A DNA stretch of 64,000 bases from Dugong dugon (Eukaryota; Chordata; Mammalia; Sirenia; Dugongidae): contig CM057471.1 in NCBI GenBank assembly GCA_030035585.1, forward strand, positions 69,960,319 to 70,024,318. The letters are read 5' to 3'. The translations under genes and the position numbers were made by a program. Under the pieces are notes generated by a model. That model was not told where the DNA came from and did not search any database. It saw only the letters and a program-made list of their open reading frames with translations. Shown piece by piece: positions 31,652-44,008 of this stretch (position 1 is the first letter of the stretch; each line of letters starts with the position of its first letter).

Positions 31652-32590
31652 ATTGTAAAATATACATAACATACAATTTGTCATTTTAACCATTTTTAAG
31701 TACACAATTCAATGACATTAATTATATTCATTGAATAAGGAAGACCAAAGAAGAATTGATGCTTTTGAATTATAGTGTTGGGGAAGAATATTTAATATAT
31801 ACCATGGACTGCCAGAAGAATGAACAAGTCTGTCTTGGAAGAAGTACAGCCCGAGTGCTCCTTGGAAGTGAGGATGGTGAGACTTCATCTCACGTACTTT
31901 GGACATATTATCAGGAGGGACGAATCCCTGAAAAAGGACATCATGCTTGGTAAAGTAGAGGGTCAGTGAAAAAGAGGAAGACCCTCAATGAGTTGGAGTG
32001 ACATGGTGGCTGCAACAACAGCCTTAAACGTAGCAACCATTGTGAGGATGGCACAGGACTGGGCAGTGTTTTGTTCTGTTGTACACAGGGTTGCTATGAG
32101 CCGAAAGTGACTTGACGGCACCTAACAACAGAACAATTATATTCACAATGTTGTGCAACCACTACCACTATTTTTTCCCCAAACTTTTTCACCATTCCAA
32201 ACTGAAACTCTGTACCCATTAAACAGTAACTCCCCCATTTCCTCCTCCCCTTCAGCTCTATTCTACTTTCTGTCTGTTTGCATTTGCCCATTCTAGATTT
32301 TTCCTACACGTGAGATCATACAATATTTGTCCTTTTGTGTCTGGCTTATTTCATTCAGCATAATGTTTTCAAGGTTCATCCATGTTACAGCATGTATCGG
32401 AACTTCATTTCTCTTTACGGCGGAATAATATTTCATTGTGTTTATATACCACATTTTGTTTATCTATTCGTCTGTTGATGGACACTTGGGTTTGTTTCCA
32501 CCTTTTGGCTTTTGTGAATAGTGCTGCAGTGAACATAGGTGTACAAGTCTCTGTTTGAGTCCCTGCTTTCCAGTCTTTTGGGTGAGGTGC
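31652..32590 (-). mobile_element. L1 3' UTR and ORF2 end, interrupted
   Basis: The plus strand reads GTAAAATATACATAAC, TTTAACCATTTTTAAG, CACAATGTTGTGCAACC, CCATTCTAGATTTTTCC, TTCATTCAGCATAATG and TTGATGGACACTTGGG, the reverse of an L1MA/L1MB-like 3' UTR and the last ORF2 codons. The RTE fragment 31731-32134 splits it. Confidence 0.8.
31731..32134 (+). mobile_element. Truncated RTE 3' end nested in an L1
   Basis: GGAAGACCAAAGAAGAATTG, CTGCCAGAAGAATGAAC, GGACATCATGCTTGG, GTACACAGGGTTGCTATGAG and CACCTAACAACAG match the last about 400 bases of the RTE. A perfect 11-bp direct repeat AATTATATTCA lies at 31720-31730 and 32135-32145, so the insertion is clean. It post-dates the L1. Confidence 0.93.
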
Positions 32591-34202
32591 CGCTTTCTTG
32601 ATCACACCTCTCCCCGTGGACCGCTGGCGGCTTACTCTGAACCCTCCTTCCTCCTGTTGGGTGAATCCTTCTTGGGGGTTCGTGCCCTGGAATCACTCCT
32701 CTGCAGGCCTCCCCCAGCTTGTCATCCTCGGATTGGGTCCTCTGGAGCTAGGGCGGAGCCTTTACCCCAAGAGTGTCCTCAGCCCCTGGCTGCAGATAGT
32801 GTGCAGGGAGAGGGCTGTGGCTGACTCCACTTACCAGGAGCCTCCGGGCCCAGGAGCTGCCAGACATCAATCCCTTGAGTACTAGAGGACTTGTCAGTGG
32901 CCCGAAGGACTGTGAGTTCCCTGAGGGCAAGCGCTGAGTCTGATCATTTCTGTACCTTCAGGGCCAGTGTGGGGCATGGCACAGGGTAGGCATTAGTGGA
33001 TACTTGTTGAATGAATGCTGAGTGCTTACATTCCTTCAGGGTCAGGGAACTCACCCTCTATCCGAAAACTGTGCTCATCTTTTTCGCAGCCTCATACTCC
33101 TCCACTGAGCCTGAATTAGGAGGAATTCCTTGGGCGTCCTCTGGGGCAGGCTTGAAAGGGGTTCCTACCTAGTTCCTGGTCCCTAAGCATCCCACACTGG
33201 CAGCAGCTCCTTCCCACCCATACTGCCCCCTCCCCAGGTTGGAGAAGCTCTTTGTAAATCTAAATTAACAAGCCTGCTGCAGTGGCAGGCAGTGGTGGGA
33301 GCCCAAACCGTGGCTCGTTTCTGTTGGTCAATGCACTATATCAACCCTTGTAAGTGATTAGAAAGCAGAGCTGTCTATCTCTCTGGATTTCATGTCTCTA
33401 CATTGTAGATTTCTTATTCGGGTTAGTGATTGTCTGGACAGACAGCACCAGCAAGCCCTTTGCTACATATCACATCGTTAGTGACCCTGAATAACCAGCT
33501 ACTGCTCTGCCTGTCTGTGCTGGCTCCCATGCTAGGTGCTCCCCGTGCACAGTCTCCTAGCAGCCCCACGAAGGAGATTTTATTGTTTCTGCCCCCATTT
33601 CACAGATGGACACTCAGAGAGGTGGAGTGATTCACCTGAGGTGCTGTGACTCACAGCAGACGGGGTGTGGGCCTGGGGCAGTGCTGCCCCAGAGCCCCGG
33701 AGTGCGAGGCTGGTGCCCAGTGGTTCAGGTAGCCTGCAGACCTGCCTCCTGAGCCTGGGGGTCCTGAAGCCCCCATCTTGCCTTCCCTCAAAGGCAGCGT
33801 GAAAACCACCCCCAAACCCTTTTCAAGGTCTTCCCTCTCTGTCCTTAGTCTGGCCCCGGGGAGGTGTCTGTCATGAGAAGGGGAATTCATGGGATCCGCA
33901 GTCCATGGGGCTTTGCAAAGACACTCTTGGGGGTCCCTGCATTGCTGGGTGATTGTGGTCTCTTAGGAACTGGGTGCAGGGCAGTCAAAACAAAATTTCG
34001 AGTTCAGCCCCTATCTAAGGATCCTCCAGCCCAGATGCATAGATGGGGGTGCAGATAGGAATCAGGGGAAAAGAGAAAAATACCTTTGGGAGGGAAAAGT
34101 GGTTTTGGTTTTGTCGTGGGCATGGCAAGCCCAGGCCTCAAACTCAGCTGGGCAAGAAAGAGCTCTTACTTAATTCTATAACTCGGCATTTATGGGGAGA
34201 AT
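32591..34202. other. Intergenic, old repeats and unique DNA
   Basis: No gene recognised. An L2-like end lies at about 32905-33020 (TGAGGGCAAGCGCTGAGTC, ACTTGTTGAATGAATGC). A minus MIR lies at about 33570-33680. Confidence 0.45.
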
Positions 34203-34215
34203 CTGTCCCAGTGGG

Positions 34216-34374
34216 AGCCCTGGGGGCACAGTGGCTGATAGCTCGGCTGCTAACAGAAAGGCCAGTAGTTTGAATCCACCAGCCACTCCTTGGAAACCCT
34301 ATAGGGCAGAATCTGTCCTACTCGGTTCTATGAGTTGGAATCAACTCAATGGCAAGGGGTTTGGTTTTTCTGGT
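34216..34374 (+). mobile_element. AfroSINE copy
   Basis: GCCCTGGGGGCACAGTGG, CGGCTGCTAACAGAAAGGCC, GAATCCACCAGCC, CTTGGAAACCCTATAGG, GAGTTGGAATCAACTC and a GGTTTGGTTTTT tail. Flanks CTGTCCCAGTGGG (34203-34215) and CTGCCCTAGTGGG (34375-34387) form a probable target-site duplication with two differences. Confidence 0.9.
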
Positions 34375-34387
34375 CTGCCCTAGTGGG

Positions 34388-37300
34388 CTGGTGGGAAACC
34401 CCAGTTCTGTTTTTCGCCCCTTTCCTTTGGAAGCTTTTCATAAGTTCACAACCATGGCCAGCCTGGACTGGGCATTTACACACATCACTGCTCTAAACAA
34501 TTCTGTCTCAGTAAGGCCAGCCAACTCAGGGCAGATTTGCCCTTTGCTCTGGAGCAAGTTTTACCTCCCTGGAGCTCAGTTTCATTATCTGTGGAGCTGA
34601 CAACCTCCCCTTGTCTCATGTATTTACTCGGCCCATCTCCTGTGCACCCACTCTGACCTTAGTCCCACTTTGGGGCCAGGAAACAGGCACAGAGGTGGGT
34701 GCTCACTTGCCCAAAGTCACCCACTAGCAAGTGGCAGGCCTAGGATTTGAACCCAGGCAGTCTTGCTCCAGCGTCCATGTTCTTACCCCCTAGACCATCA
34801 TGGCTCTTCCCAACCACGGGCTAATGTGGTGAATTTCCCCAGTACCTCTGTGAGGTCACCAATCGAAGCCACATTTTCCAATAAGAGAGATTTCTGACAC
34901 CTCCCCAGGAATCCAAGGTTTGGCTCAGACACTCTCCAGCCCTGGAGAATAACCTCCAAGATGATGTGGGTACAGAGGTTTGGGGTAACCTTGACTTCTA
35001 TAACTTTCCTTCCTAAGTTACAGCCTCCCTCATCCCTTTGTGCCAACGCACATCAGCTAAGCCCTTAAAAAAGTCAAGGGCTTGAAGAATGCTAAAAATT
35101 TAATGTATGTTAAAAGGGTATTAAATTCTAAACTAAAATTTACATGGAAATATGACATTAAAATATCTTTAGCTTTCAGGAAGCTGGGGCTGAAATGCTA
35201 TAATATAGACAAATTTTATCATTTTAAAAAGAATTAGCCTCACAGTATTTCTTATGTATTCAGAGAGAGTTAATGCATAAAGATGTGAACTCAGCCTGGG
35301 GCTACTCAGCTGAGGCAGGTGGGGGCAGGAGGAGAGGGCCAGCTGGTAGGAGCCCTCGGAGTCCTCCTCCTGACCCCAGGCCTATTCCTGGGGGGCTGGG
35401 GCTGTCCTCTGGGCTGGAAGACTGGCTGGCGGGAGGAGGCCTTGGCAAGTGTGTTCTCAGTAAGGACTTGGCATCCTTGTCGTCATGACTTCCTGTTACT
35501 GATCCCCTACTGTGTGCCAAGCCTGTGCAAATGATCTAATGTACTCCTCACTAAGAAGAAGATGGGATTTCATCTCTGTTGTGCAGATGAGGAAACGGCT
35601 CAGAGAGGTTGTGCCATGCATCTGGGTTCACACAGCACAGAGGCAGATTTTCTGTCAGCAGCCTTCAGGGCTGTCTGAACGTTCACCCACCTGGCTTCCC
35701 CCTTCCTTAATGGTTCCCTGTGGCTGGAGCAGGGCTTCCCTGAGCCCGAGTCCTGGCCTGGACCCCCACTGTAACTCCTGGCTTACATATGTCCAGGGCG
35801 TTTCAGGCAGAGCCACCTTCCCTGCCAGGCTGAGGCTGTTGGGAGGGCGCCACGTCTGTGTTCCTGCCACACCCTGAGGGCCCAGAATAGGAATAGTCCA
35901 GACAAGGTGCTCAGGAAAAGTTTGTGGAATAAAGTGTGAGTTTATGTTACAACTGCTCACAGATACCACCCCCATGCCAGGTCCTCGGCTGGGTACTGGG
36001 CACCTGAAGATGAGCCAGGCCTGGTCCCCATCCACCAGTAGGAAGTCTGTCCTTGGGTCGTCTCTCTGCCTCTTACTATGTGTCTTTGGACAAGTGACTG
36101 ACCCTGAGTCTTGGTTTCCTCGACTGTAAATGTGCCTCACGGGCTGGGGTGAGGGATTAAATGAGATGATGGATGTAAACTCTTGGCACAGAGCTCAATA
36201 AATAGCAGCTCCTGCTATCATTTATGTCAACAAATCGTGTGTGAAGCATGACGCGCTGGCCACAGTACATGCTCAAGAAAGGGTGGCTCAAAGGGCTCAT
36301 AGTCAGTGGGAGGCCAGGCTGGTGGGCAATGATAACACCAGGGGCACTTCTGTTGTGGGGCAGGCATCTGGATGCGGGAGAACTGAGGGTGGGGAAGGTT
36401 CCTCCTTGCCAAGCAGGAGGGATGACAATCAGTGGAGGGGTCAGGTGTGGTGTAAGGCCTAAAATTAAGGCTCAATGTTATGTGCTGGCTTGACACCTGG
36501 TAAAATCAGGAGGGCCTCAAATGGCCTAACCGCAAGCTCCCCACCCCACTCTGCGCCGGTAGGAAGGTTGCCTAGCCAAAACCCTCCTTGTCAGGGGGAT
36601 CAGGTGCAGTTCCTGCTTATCCTTGAGTAGCGGGTCTCAATTCCCTGCCGGCCTGTGGCATTATTCAAATGAGCCAATCACATCCTCTCATGGGGAATCA
36701 GGGGGCACCCTACCCTCTTATACTGTAAAACCTGCCTCCCACATCACTCAGTTCACAAGTACAATCCCTGTGTGGCCCCTGTGGTGTCCTCTTCCCCCAG
36801 GCTGTGAGTATATGTGACTAATTCCCATTGCCCTAGGGCGGGAATCCCTCCCTCACCAGCAGGTTCATAGGAGGTGATTCAAACGCAAGTCCTCCATGGG
36901 CCTACTGGGTGGCACCAGGAAGGCCTGCTGCTCCTCTGTGTGGTGCCCTGGCCCAGGTCGGGGTCAGAGGCAGCCCCCAGGTGGGCTGGAGACTGAAGGC
37001 CACAGAGAGAGGGAGGCAGGAGACCAGCCACACAATGAGGCCCATGCAGGGCTTGCCAGCGTCCAACCCCCGACCCCCATCTGCTTCCCAGCTTCACTGT
37101 GGGTACCTCATCTTCAGGACTAACAACCTCCCCTCACACTCATCCCTTTGTGGTCAGCAGACCAGCAATTATTACTGGCCAAACCACTCTTGCTTTGTAT
37201 CCAAAGAGCCTCCCATTGGCTTCATAAAGAAGAAAAGGACATTTCTCAGGTGTCCCAGTCAGTTACAGGAGAGTCACAGACAAAGAGGGTGCCGAGTAGG

Positions 37301-39568
37301 TGCTGGGGCTCCAGAAGAACTTCAAGGCCCCTAACTTCCCTGGGGATCAAGGAAGGCTTCTGGTGCAGGTGCCGAGCTGGCTGGAAGCAGAAGGCTCACT
37401 GGTTAGCAGCTTGGAGACAGTGGGAAGCGCAAGGCAGGCAGCTGGGCAAAGGCCTGGCCCTGCCTGTGGAAGGCAGAACGCCTCTGTCTGGTTCGTTTCC
37501 CGGAAGAAGCATCACTTCCAGGAGGGGCCATGGGAGGGGGGATGGGAGGGCTGGGAGGTGCGATTACCTGTGAGTTCTAAGGTGTGCGGCCCTGTGCTGG
37601 CTCTAGGATGGAAACTCGGGGGCTTATTCTCCCAGGGAGTCAGGGGGTCTTGTTATCAGGAGGGTGGGAGAGCAGGAGGCGGGCACAATGTGAACAACCA
37701 CGTGGGGCTTTGGGGATCAATGGGGCTTAGCCCACGGGTCCTGGAAAGGGGTGGGAGGCTTTGAATGACAGATGGAAGTTTAGACTGGCCCTTTTTGCTT
37801 ATCACTACAGGGTCCTTTCTAGCTGGCGGCCGCCTGGCTTGACTCAGGGGTCATGAATCGTCAGGAGCAGCATCTTGTTTCTGAATTAGGAGGAGGGACC
37901 CAGTGGGTAGCACCCTGGGGGCAGGTGGGATAGGGCCATCACAGCTGGAGACCTTGATCCTGCCACCTTCCCCCAGCTCACCTGTGCTCAGACATCTTCA
38001 CGGAGCAGAGAGCAGAGAGGCTCTGCGGTGAAATCCCTGTCCACCAGTGTGACCCAGCAGGTGACTAGCCTGGGCTCCCTATCACACCCCGAGGTCATGG
38101 ACGAAGGAGGGCTGTCCCCTCTCCTCAAGCTGGGACTACTGATGGAACAGCCGTCCCAGGGAACTTGCAGTGGGAGCGGAGTGCAATGCCAGCCCAAGCT
38201 GTGCCAGTGAGCCTTCACGACCCAGATGGGCTTCTCACTGGCTCCATTTTAAAGACCAGGAAACTGAGGCTCTGAGAGATTAAAGATGGCGTCCTAATCA
38301 CCCAGCTGGACAGGGGCAGGGCTCAGATTCCTACCTGGGGCTCTGCGACTTGAGGCCATGGCTGTGCCTTGGTCACCCTGTCAAGACCCCTCTGGATCCC
38401 TCTGGGTGATGGCTGCTGAGAGGCCCAGCGGCAGCTCTTCACATCCCAGCTTCTGAGGCCTCAGCCTCAGCCATTTCCCTGGTGCAGGAGAGTGGCTCAG
38501 ACTGGTGGCCAGCTCTGGTCCCAGGGGATCCCCCCCGGCCAGGGTAGGTGGGGCCAGCGCTGGCGGAAATGACCACTCGCTGCCTGGCAGGCACCTCCTG
38601 GCCACCGCCCCTCTGGGAGGTAACTCATTGGCAGTTAAAAATCTGTTGTGACTTGTCAGAAAAATGAATAAATGGGCACATTATTTTTTCATTCCAGACC
38701 TCAGCATCTGTTTGTCTAATCAGGAAGGAGAGTAGGGAAGTCAGTAAGGGCTGCTGTGCGCGTTTTATGTAAGTTGTCCTCTGTCAAAGGAGTTTAAATG
38801 GGTAATGAACAGGCTGTGGTGATTTGAAATATAATCCCATTAAAGGGACGAGATTACTGGGCTTCGAGACTTCACAAATCACACTTAGGGCTTTTATAGC
38901 AAACACCACCCTGTTGGGATTTTGCATTTAAGCAGAGGTGTTTGGTGGGAACACGATGTGACGCGACAGGTTTAAACCTTTCTCTTTCCTTGGCTGCTTC
39001 CCAACCAGCAGGTCCACTGAGCGCAGGCTCAGGGCGGCTTTCAAAATGTAGGGTGTTTAGGCTACATAGCCAAGAGGGAGGGCCCAGCAAGGCTGGGGAT
39101 GGCTGGGGCAGGGAAGAGTGGGATCCCAGGTCTGACTCTGCCACTTCCCAACTGTGTGGCCTCAGGTGAGGAACTTCACTTCTTTGCTTCAGTTTCCTCA
39201 TCTGTGAAATTAGGACTAGGTGGTTATGAGGACTGATTGAGAAAATGATAAAATAGTAATTAACATTAGCTGAGCACTTAATAAGAGGCAGGAGGCAGGT
39301 ACTGATAAAAAATGAGAAGTGTTAACTTAGCTCAGTGTTTGCTGGAGTGAGATGATAACTGGTCAGACCTGTCATGATTTTACGGGTACCTGGATTTTTA
39401 ATTTCAATAGTTACATATTTATTTTAATGTGCATCAGAAAACACATATCCAGCATGCCAAATCCATGACTTCATGGGTATTCTTGTTTAGGATGAGTTTT
39501 AAGGTAATGAACAAAGTTAGCCTGAAATAATTTGAAGGGAAAATATTAAATCATTGGCCAGGTGCTAC
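34388..39568. other. Intergenic, old repeats, unique DNA and candidate conserved elements
   Basis: No gene recognised. MIRs lie at about 34670-34800 (minus, near full), 35495-35650 (minus), 36060-36225 (plus), 38240-38335 (minus) and 39118-39260 (plus). 35040-35270 and 38630-38960 are AT-rich and look like conserved non-coding sequence. 36240-38220 is GC-richer unique DNA with small open frames that lack domains; a NotI-type GCGGCCGC occurs near 37825. Confidence 0.45.
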
Positions 39569-39573
39569 CTGGG

Positions 39574-40098
39574 TGTCTTAGTTATCCAGTGCTGCTATAG
39601 CAGAAATACCGCAAGTGGATGGCTTTAACAAACAGAAGTTTATTCTCTCACAGTCTAGTAGGTTAGAAGCCCATATTCAGGGCGTCACCTCCAGGGGAAG
39701 GCTTTCTCTCTCTGTTGGCTGTAGAGGAAGGTCCTTGTTATCAATCTTCCCCTGGTTGAGGAGCTTCTCAGCTCAGGGACCCCGAGTCCAAAGGACGCAC
39801 TATTCTCCTGGTTCTTGTTTCTTGGTGGTATGAGGTCCCCATGTCTCTCTGCTTGCTTCTCTCTCTTATATCTCAAAAGAGATTAATTTAAGACACAATC
39901 TAATCTTGTAGATTGAGCCCTGCCTCATTAACATAACTACCACTAATCCCACCTCATCAACATCATAGGGATAGGATTTACAACACACAGGAAAATCACA
40001 CCAGATGACAAAATGGTGGACAATCACACAATACTGGGAATCATGGCCTAACCAAATTGATACACATATTTTTGAGGGACACAATTCAATCCATGACA
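39574..40098 (-). mobile_element. Solo ERVL/MaLR-type LTR with 5-bp target-site duplication
   Basis: The 525-base element begins TGTCTTAG and ends CCATGACA on the plus strand, so on its own strand it has TG...CA ends. It is flanked by CTGGG at 39569-39573 and 40099-40103, the 5-bp duplication typical of ERVL/MaLR. Internal marks on its sense strand include a GATATAAGAGAG TATA-like box and GAGAATAAACTTCTG near the 3' end, a polyadenylation signal. No internal region remains, so it arose by LTR-LTR recombination. A related copy is at 62683-63190. Confidence 0.88.
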
Positions 40099-40149
40099 CT
40101 GGGTGAAGCCTGCACATGGTGGAGTTTGGGAAGCACAGTGTCATCTCAT

Positions 40150-40445
40150 GGTGGCAGACACTAAGATGTTTCCCAACATCTGTGACTTTTAATCCTGTCC
40201 CCTTGAAATAGGCATCACCATGTGGCTAGTTCTGGTCAATGAAATGAATCGAAGTGGGAAGTGACATATATCACTTTCAAACCACAGCATTTAGTTGTTG
40301 CTGTGAGGAGAACAGCTGCCTTGGAGAGTCACATGGACCCACAGGTAACTTTGAGTGAAAGATATATAAACTTTTATTGTGTTAAGCCACTGAGACTTTG
40401 AGGTTGTTTGTTACTGCAGCATAGCCTGGCCCATCCTGACTAGTA
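40150..40445 (+). mobile_element. MLT1-like LTR 3' part
   Basis: GTTAAGCCACTGAGACTTTG, GGTTGTTTGTTACTGCAGC and ATCCTGACTAGTA form the end of an old MaLR LTR. The 5' boundary is vague. Confidence 0.55.
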
Positions 40446-42781
40446 AACTCATCCAATCTTCATAACACCTCTTGAAGTAGGTATTATTGTCGCCATTTTA
40501 CAGAGGACAAAACTGAGGCACAGGGATCAAGTAGCTTGCTGAGCTCATCCAGCTAAGAAGTACAGGATTTAAACTCAGACGTATTTGACTTAAAGCCTTT
40601 CTTCTCCCTATGGCCTCTCAGATGTGACACAATTCTAATAATCAAAAAGCAAGTTTTTGCATAAAAAGAAAGTTCCAGTGTTTCCTAGAACATTTGGAAA
40701 AGGCACATTTGTTTCTGTGGGCACCCAGGCAACTCTGGAACTTGGACTGGGTGCAGGCCCACAGTGCAACACCCCCCCGCATTAGTCCCTGGGGCAGAGG
40801 CTGAGGCCTGGCTCCTCAGAGCCCTCCTTCCTGGCATTGAGGCAGCTGCCAGGGATTCTGGTCTCAAGGAGGGGCAGCTTAGGCACTGCTAGACCCCCAT
40901 CAGAGATGGTACCACTGGGGGAGAACATAGTATTCAGGCAACTGGATGAATGAGATGACAGATATCAACATCAATAGCCGGCATTTATCAAGTGTTTATG
41001 CACCAGGCACTGTGGACATAGTGTCTTGCTAAATCTTGAGTCCAACTCTTGGAGGTGGCCGTTTTCAACCCATTTTATAGAGAGGGACATGGAGGCACAG
41101 AGAAGTTAATCACTAGAGGTCTTGACACTAGTAAACAGAGGACCTAGGATTTGGACCCAGGCTGTAGAGCCTCCACATTATGACCCCCAGGAGGGTTCCT
41201 AGTCTTCCATGGACTGTGATACATGGGTAAGGGCAAATTCCATTTATCATTCCCCAATTCAGATGTGGGAACCCAAGGCTCAGAACACAGTATGACTTGC
41301 TTGAGGTCACAGACCAGGGCATGGGGAGCTGAGATTTGATCCCAGGTCCCGACCGTGAGCTTTGGGGAAAGTTCCTGCTTTTTCTTTTTCTCCTTCTTCC
41401 TGCCCCTGCCTCACCGGTGGAAGAAGAAAAGCACCCCACTGCCAGCATTGGCAAGAACCAGGTGTCAGGAGTCTGTGCTGGGAGTGGGGACGGACCTGTC
41501 CTCCACTGAGGCCCCCTCGGCACTGTGGCACTTGGCCTGGGCTGCTGGGCAGGGTTGGCTCGGCCAACAGCAGAAAACCCTGTGCCCCCACTCTTGGTTT
41601 CTTTCTCTCAGTCTCAGGGCTCCCCTCCCTCAGCCCAGACCTCCATCCTCACCCTGCTGGATGAAATGAAAGCAGTTGCTGAGTTACGGAGAAACAACAA
41701 GTCCTCTCCCTCTGGGGTGGCTTGGGAAGGGGCCCTTTATTCTCCCTTGCAGGCTGCCGCAGCCCACCACTCCCACCCCATCCTCCCCGCCTCGCCTCGG
41801 CTGAAGGACCCACCTCGAATCTCCTCTTCAGCCTGTAGGCAGGAGTCCTGGAGTTCCCAGAGGGGCGGGGCTTGTTCAGGTCCTACATGTGCACAGGGCG
41901 CATCAAGAAGCTGCTCCAACTTCCACTGGGATGGAGGGGCCGTACATGTCTGCCCTCACCGGCACCCCCCCTAGTGTTGGCTGCTGCACCTCACGCCTTT
42001 GCCAGTCTGTTGTCTCCTGCCTCCCTGTCTTCTCTGCCTGGAACTTCTCCTGGCAGCTTCCAGGTCCACTGTCATCCGCCCAGCACCTGTGTGGAGTCCG
42101 CTATGGTGTGGCCGAGGGTCACTTGCCCACCTCTTGGCCTCACCAGACTGGGAGGGTCTTGACGGTCAAATTGGGGCCCTGACTCACCTTTCTATCCCTG
42201 AGTTCTGAACAGTACCTGACCTGGGTGAATGGGAAGACCTAAAACTGGCAGGTTTTCAGGGACACGAGAGGGGTGATGGTCATCTCCTGGCATTTTAACC
42301 CATGAAGGGAAGACTCCGAGGGATGTGAGTGTGGTCTCCAAAAGCTGGCGGGCCTTCCGGGGCAGTGGGGCCCTTTGGTCCCTGGGGACCAGCTAGGAAC
42401 GGTGTGTGTTTGGGGCGGGGGTGGGCTCAGAGTCAGGGAGCAGAAGCCAAGGCTCAGAGGCAGCAGTGCAGTGATACCACACAAATGGGGCCCCTGAGAG
42501 CCTGGGGCAAGTCCTGGCCTGGAGCAGCCATCAGTGAAGTCAGCTGCAGAGGATTAAACTGGCCAACGGTGGTGAGTGCCGTTACCAGGGGCACAGAAGC
42601 AGAGGCTCCAGGACTCTGGGGTGGACATGCACTTATTGCCCCAAGAAAGGAAGTTGGACTACAGGACTCCACAGTATTTTTCAACGCTTAGAATTCTTGT
42701 TCAGAAGCAGAGAAGCTCCTCAGTTTGGTGAGCAGAAGGAAGGTTGAGCTCACGATGATTCTGAGAAATCTAGAGACTCCT
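40446..42781. other. Intergenic, old repeats and unique DNA
   Basis: No gene recognised. Minus MIRs lie at about 40446-40615 and 40965-41170. A plus L2-like segment lies at about 41970-42240 (GCCTTTGCCAGTCTGTTG, TCTGCCTGGAACTTCTCC). Open frames at 41355-41974 have no domain. Confidence 0.45.
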
Positions 42782-42791
42782 AGAAGGGACT

Positions 42792-42950
42792 GGTGGTGCA
42801 GTGGTTAAGAGCTTGGCTGCTAACCAAAAGGTCGGCACTTCCAATCTACGAGCCTCTCCTTGGAAACCCTATGGAGCAGTTCTACTCTGTCCTATAGGGT
42901 CGCTATAAGTTGGAACTGACTCGACGGCAATGGGTTTGGTTTGGTTTTTC
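42792..42950 (+). mobile_element. AfroSINE copy with perfect 10-bp target-site duplication
   Basis: GGTGGTGCAGTGGTTAAG, TTGGCTGCTAACCAAAAGG, TCTGTCCTATAGGGTCGC, GACTCGACGGCAATGGG and a GGTTTGGTTTTT tail, the closest to consensus in the window. Flanked by AGAAGGGACT at 42782-42791 and 42951-42960 exactly. Probably the youngest SINE here. It lies about 1 kb past the MAPKAP1 polyadenylation site. Confidence 0.95.
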
Positions 42951-42960
42951 AGAAGGGACT

Positions 42961-43984
42961 ACAGAGGTCACCTAATCCAGCGTCTTCATTTACAGATTAG
43001 GAAACTGAGACCTCAGGGAGTAGGGCCTGGCTCAGAGCCACAAAGCAACCAATGTGGAGGGCAGAGCCCAGTGGTTAAGACCACTGCTGCGGTATTAGTC
43101 ACTCAGTGTCCCCAGGCCAGAGAGGTGACCTTTCCAAGCCTTGGTGTCCTCACCTCTGGAATGGAGGCAGTGACAGAATCTGCCAGGACCTCTACTGTGG
43201 GCAGTGGGAGTCACAAAAATATGCATATTTTTAAAGGGACTGGCACTCCAACTACCTGACATGCAGCAGCCCCTCAGAGTGAGGGACAGTTCTCAGTGGG
43301 CCAGTAGAGGTCAGGGTTCCAGGGTCCCCCTGCCCAGGCCTGACAGCCTACTCATACTTTTTCAAAAAGCCCCAGATTGTGTTCAGAGGCCCAGTCAGGA
43401 AATATGAACCCTGTGGCTTTATTCCAGAATGAGAGCCTTTCAAAGGCAGCAGCGGTCCACACCAGTGCCACGTCAGGAGAAGCTGAGGAGCTGAAGTGGG
43501 TTTGGGTCACTTTAGCGTAACTCGAACAAGCTGAGCTCCTGCTTTGTGCCTGGCGCTGAGGAGACGAGAGGGAGAGATGCCCTGTGTCGTATCTTAAAAC
43601 TGAGGTATGGGGTGTGAGAGAGGCCGAGGAAACACTGAACTTGAACAGTGTTGATATTTGGTTGACCCGGGCAGTGGTTGCATGGTGTTCTCCCCCTTAA
43701 ATTATTCCTTAAGCCGGACATGTGTGTTTTATGTAAACTGAAGGTGTATTGTATGTCATCATAAAAGAACTGTGCTGATTCTAAGAGGGTCACTCTGGCT
43801 TGCTCAGCACCGCAGGAGCCTGCGGTGCATCTCAGAGATACTCGGAACCACATCAACTGCCAGCAGATTCACACACACCTGCCCTCAGCTGCCCGAGCAA
43901 CAAACGGTACAGTCACCACGTTCAGCATTATGTTCAGAGCCTTGGCACACTCAAGACTTCGGGAATTCAAAACAATTTGCAAAA
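42961..43984. other. Intergenic, downstream flank of MAPKAP1
   Basis: No gene recognised. MIR pieces lie at about 42961-43030 and 43065-43170. 43650-43775 resembles an L1M 3' end on the plus strand (GCAGTGGTTGCATGG, ATTGTATGTCATCATAAAA). Confidence 0.45.
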
Positions 43985-44002
43985 TAGGGTATACATATGC
44001 CT

Positions 44003-44008
44003 TTTATT
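44003..44008 (-). terminator. MAPKAP1: Polyadenylation signal AATAAA, likely main MAPKAP1 site
   Basis: Reverse of TTTATT. An ATTAAA variant lies a few bases upstream in the same AT-rich context. Cleavage would fall around 43975-43993. Confidence 0.55.

Noticed and set aside
31728-31953. Open frame with a CQKNEQVCLGRSTARVLLGSEDG-type translation in part, tested as a gene
   Set aside because: It is the C-terminal coding remnant of the truncated RTE element and not a host gene.
1-43984. Search for the 3' end of GAPVD1, the expected neighbour
   Set aside because: No coding exon with a GAPVD1-like (VPS9 or RasGAP) sequence was seen. The gene most likely lies beyond the left edge.
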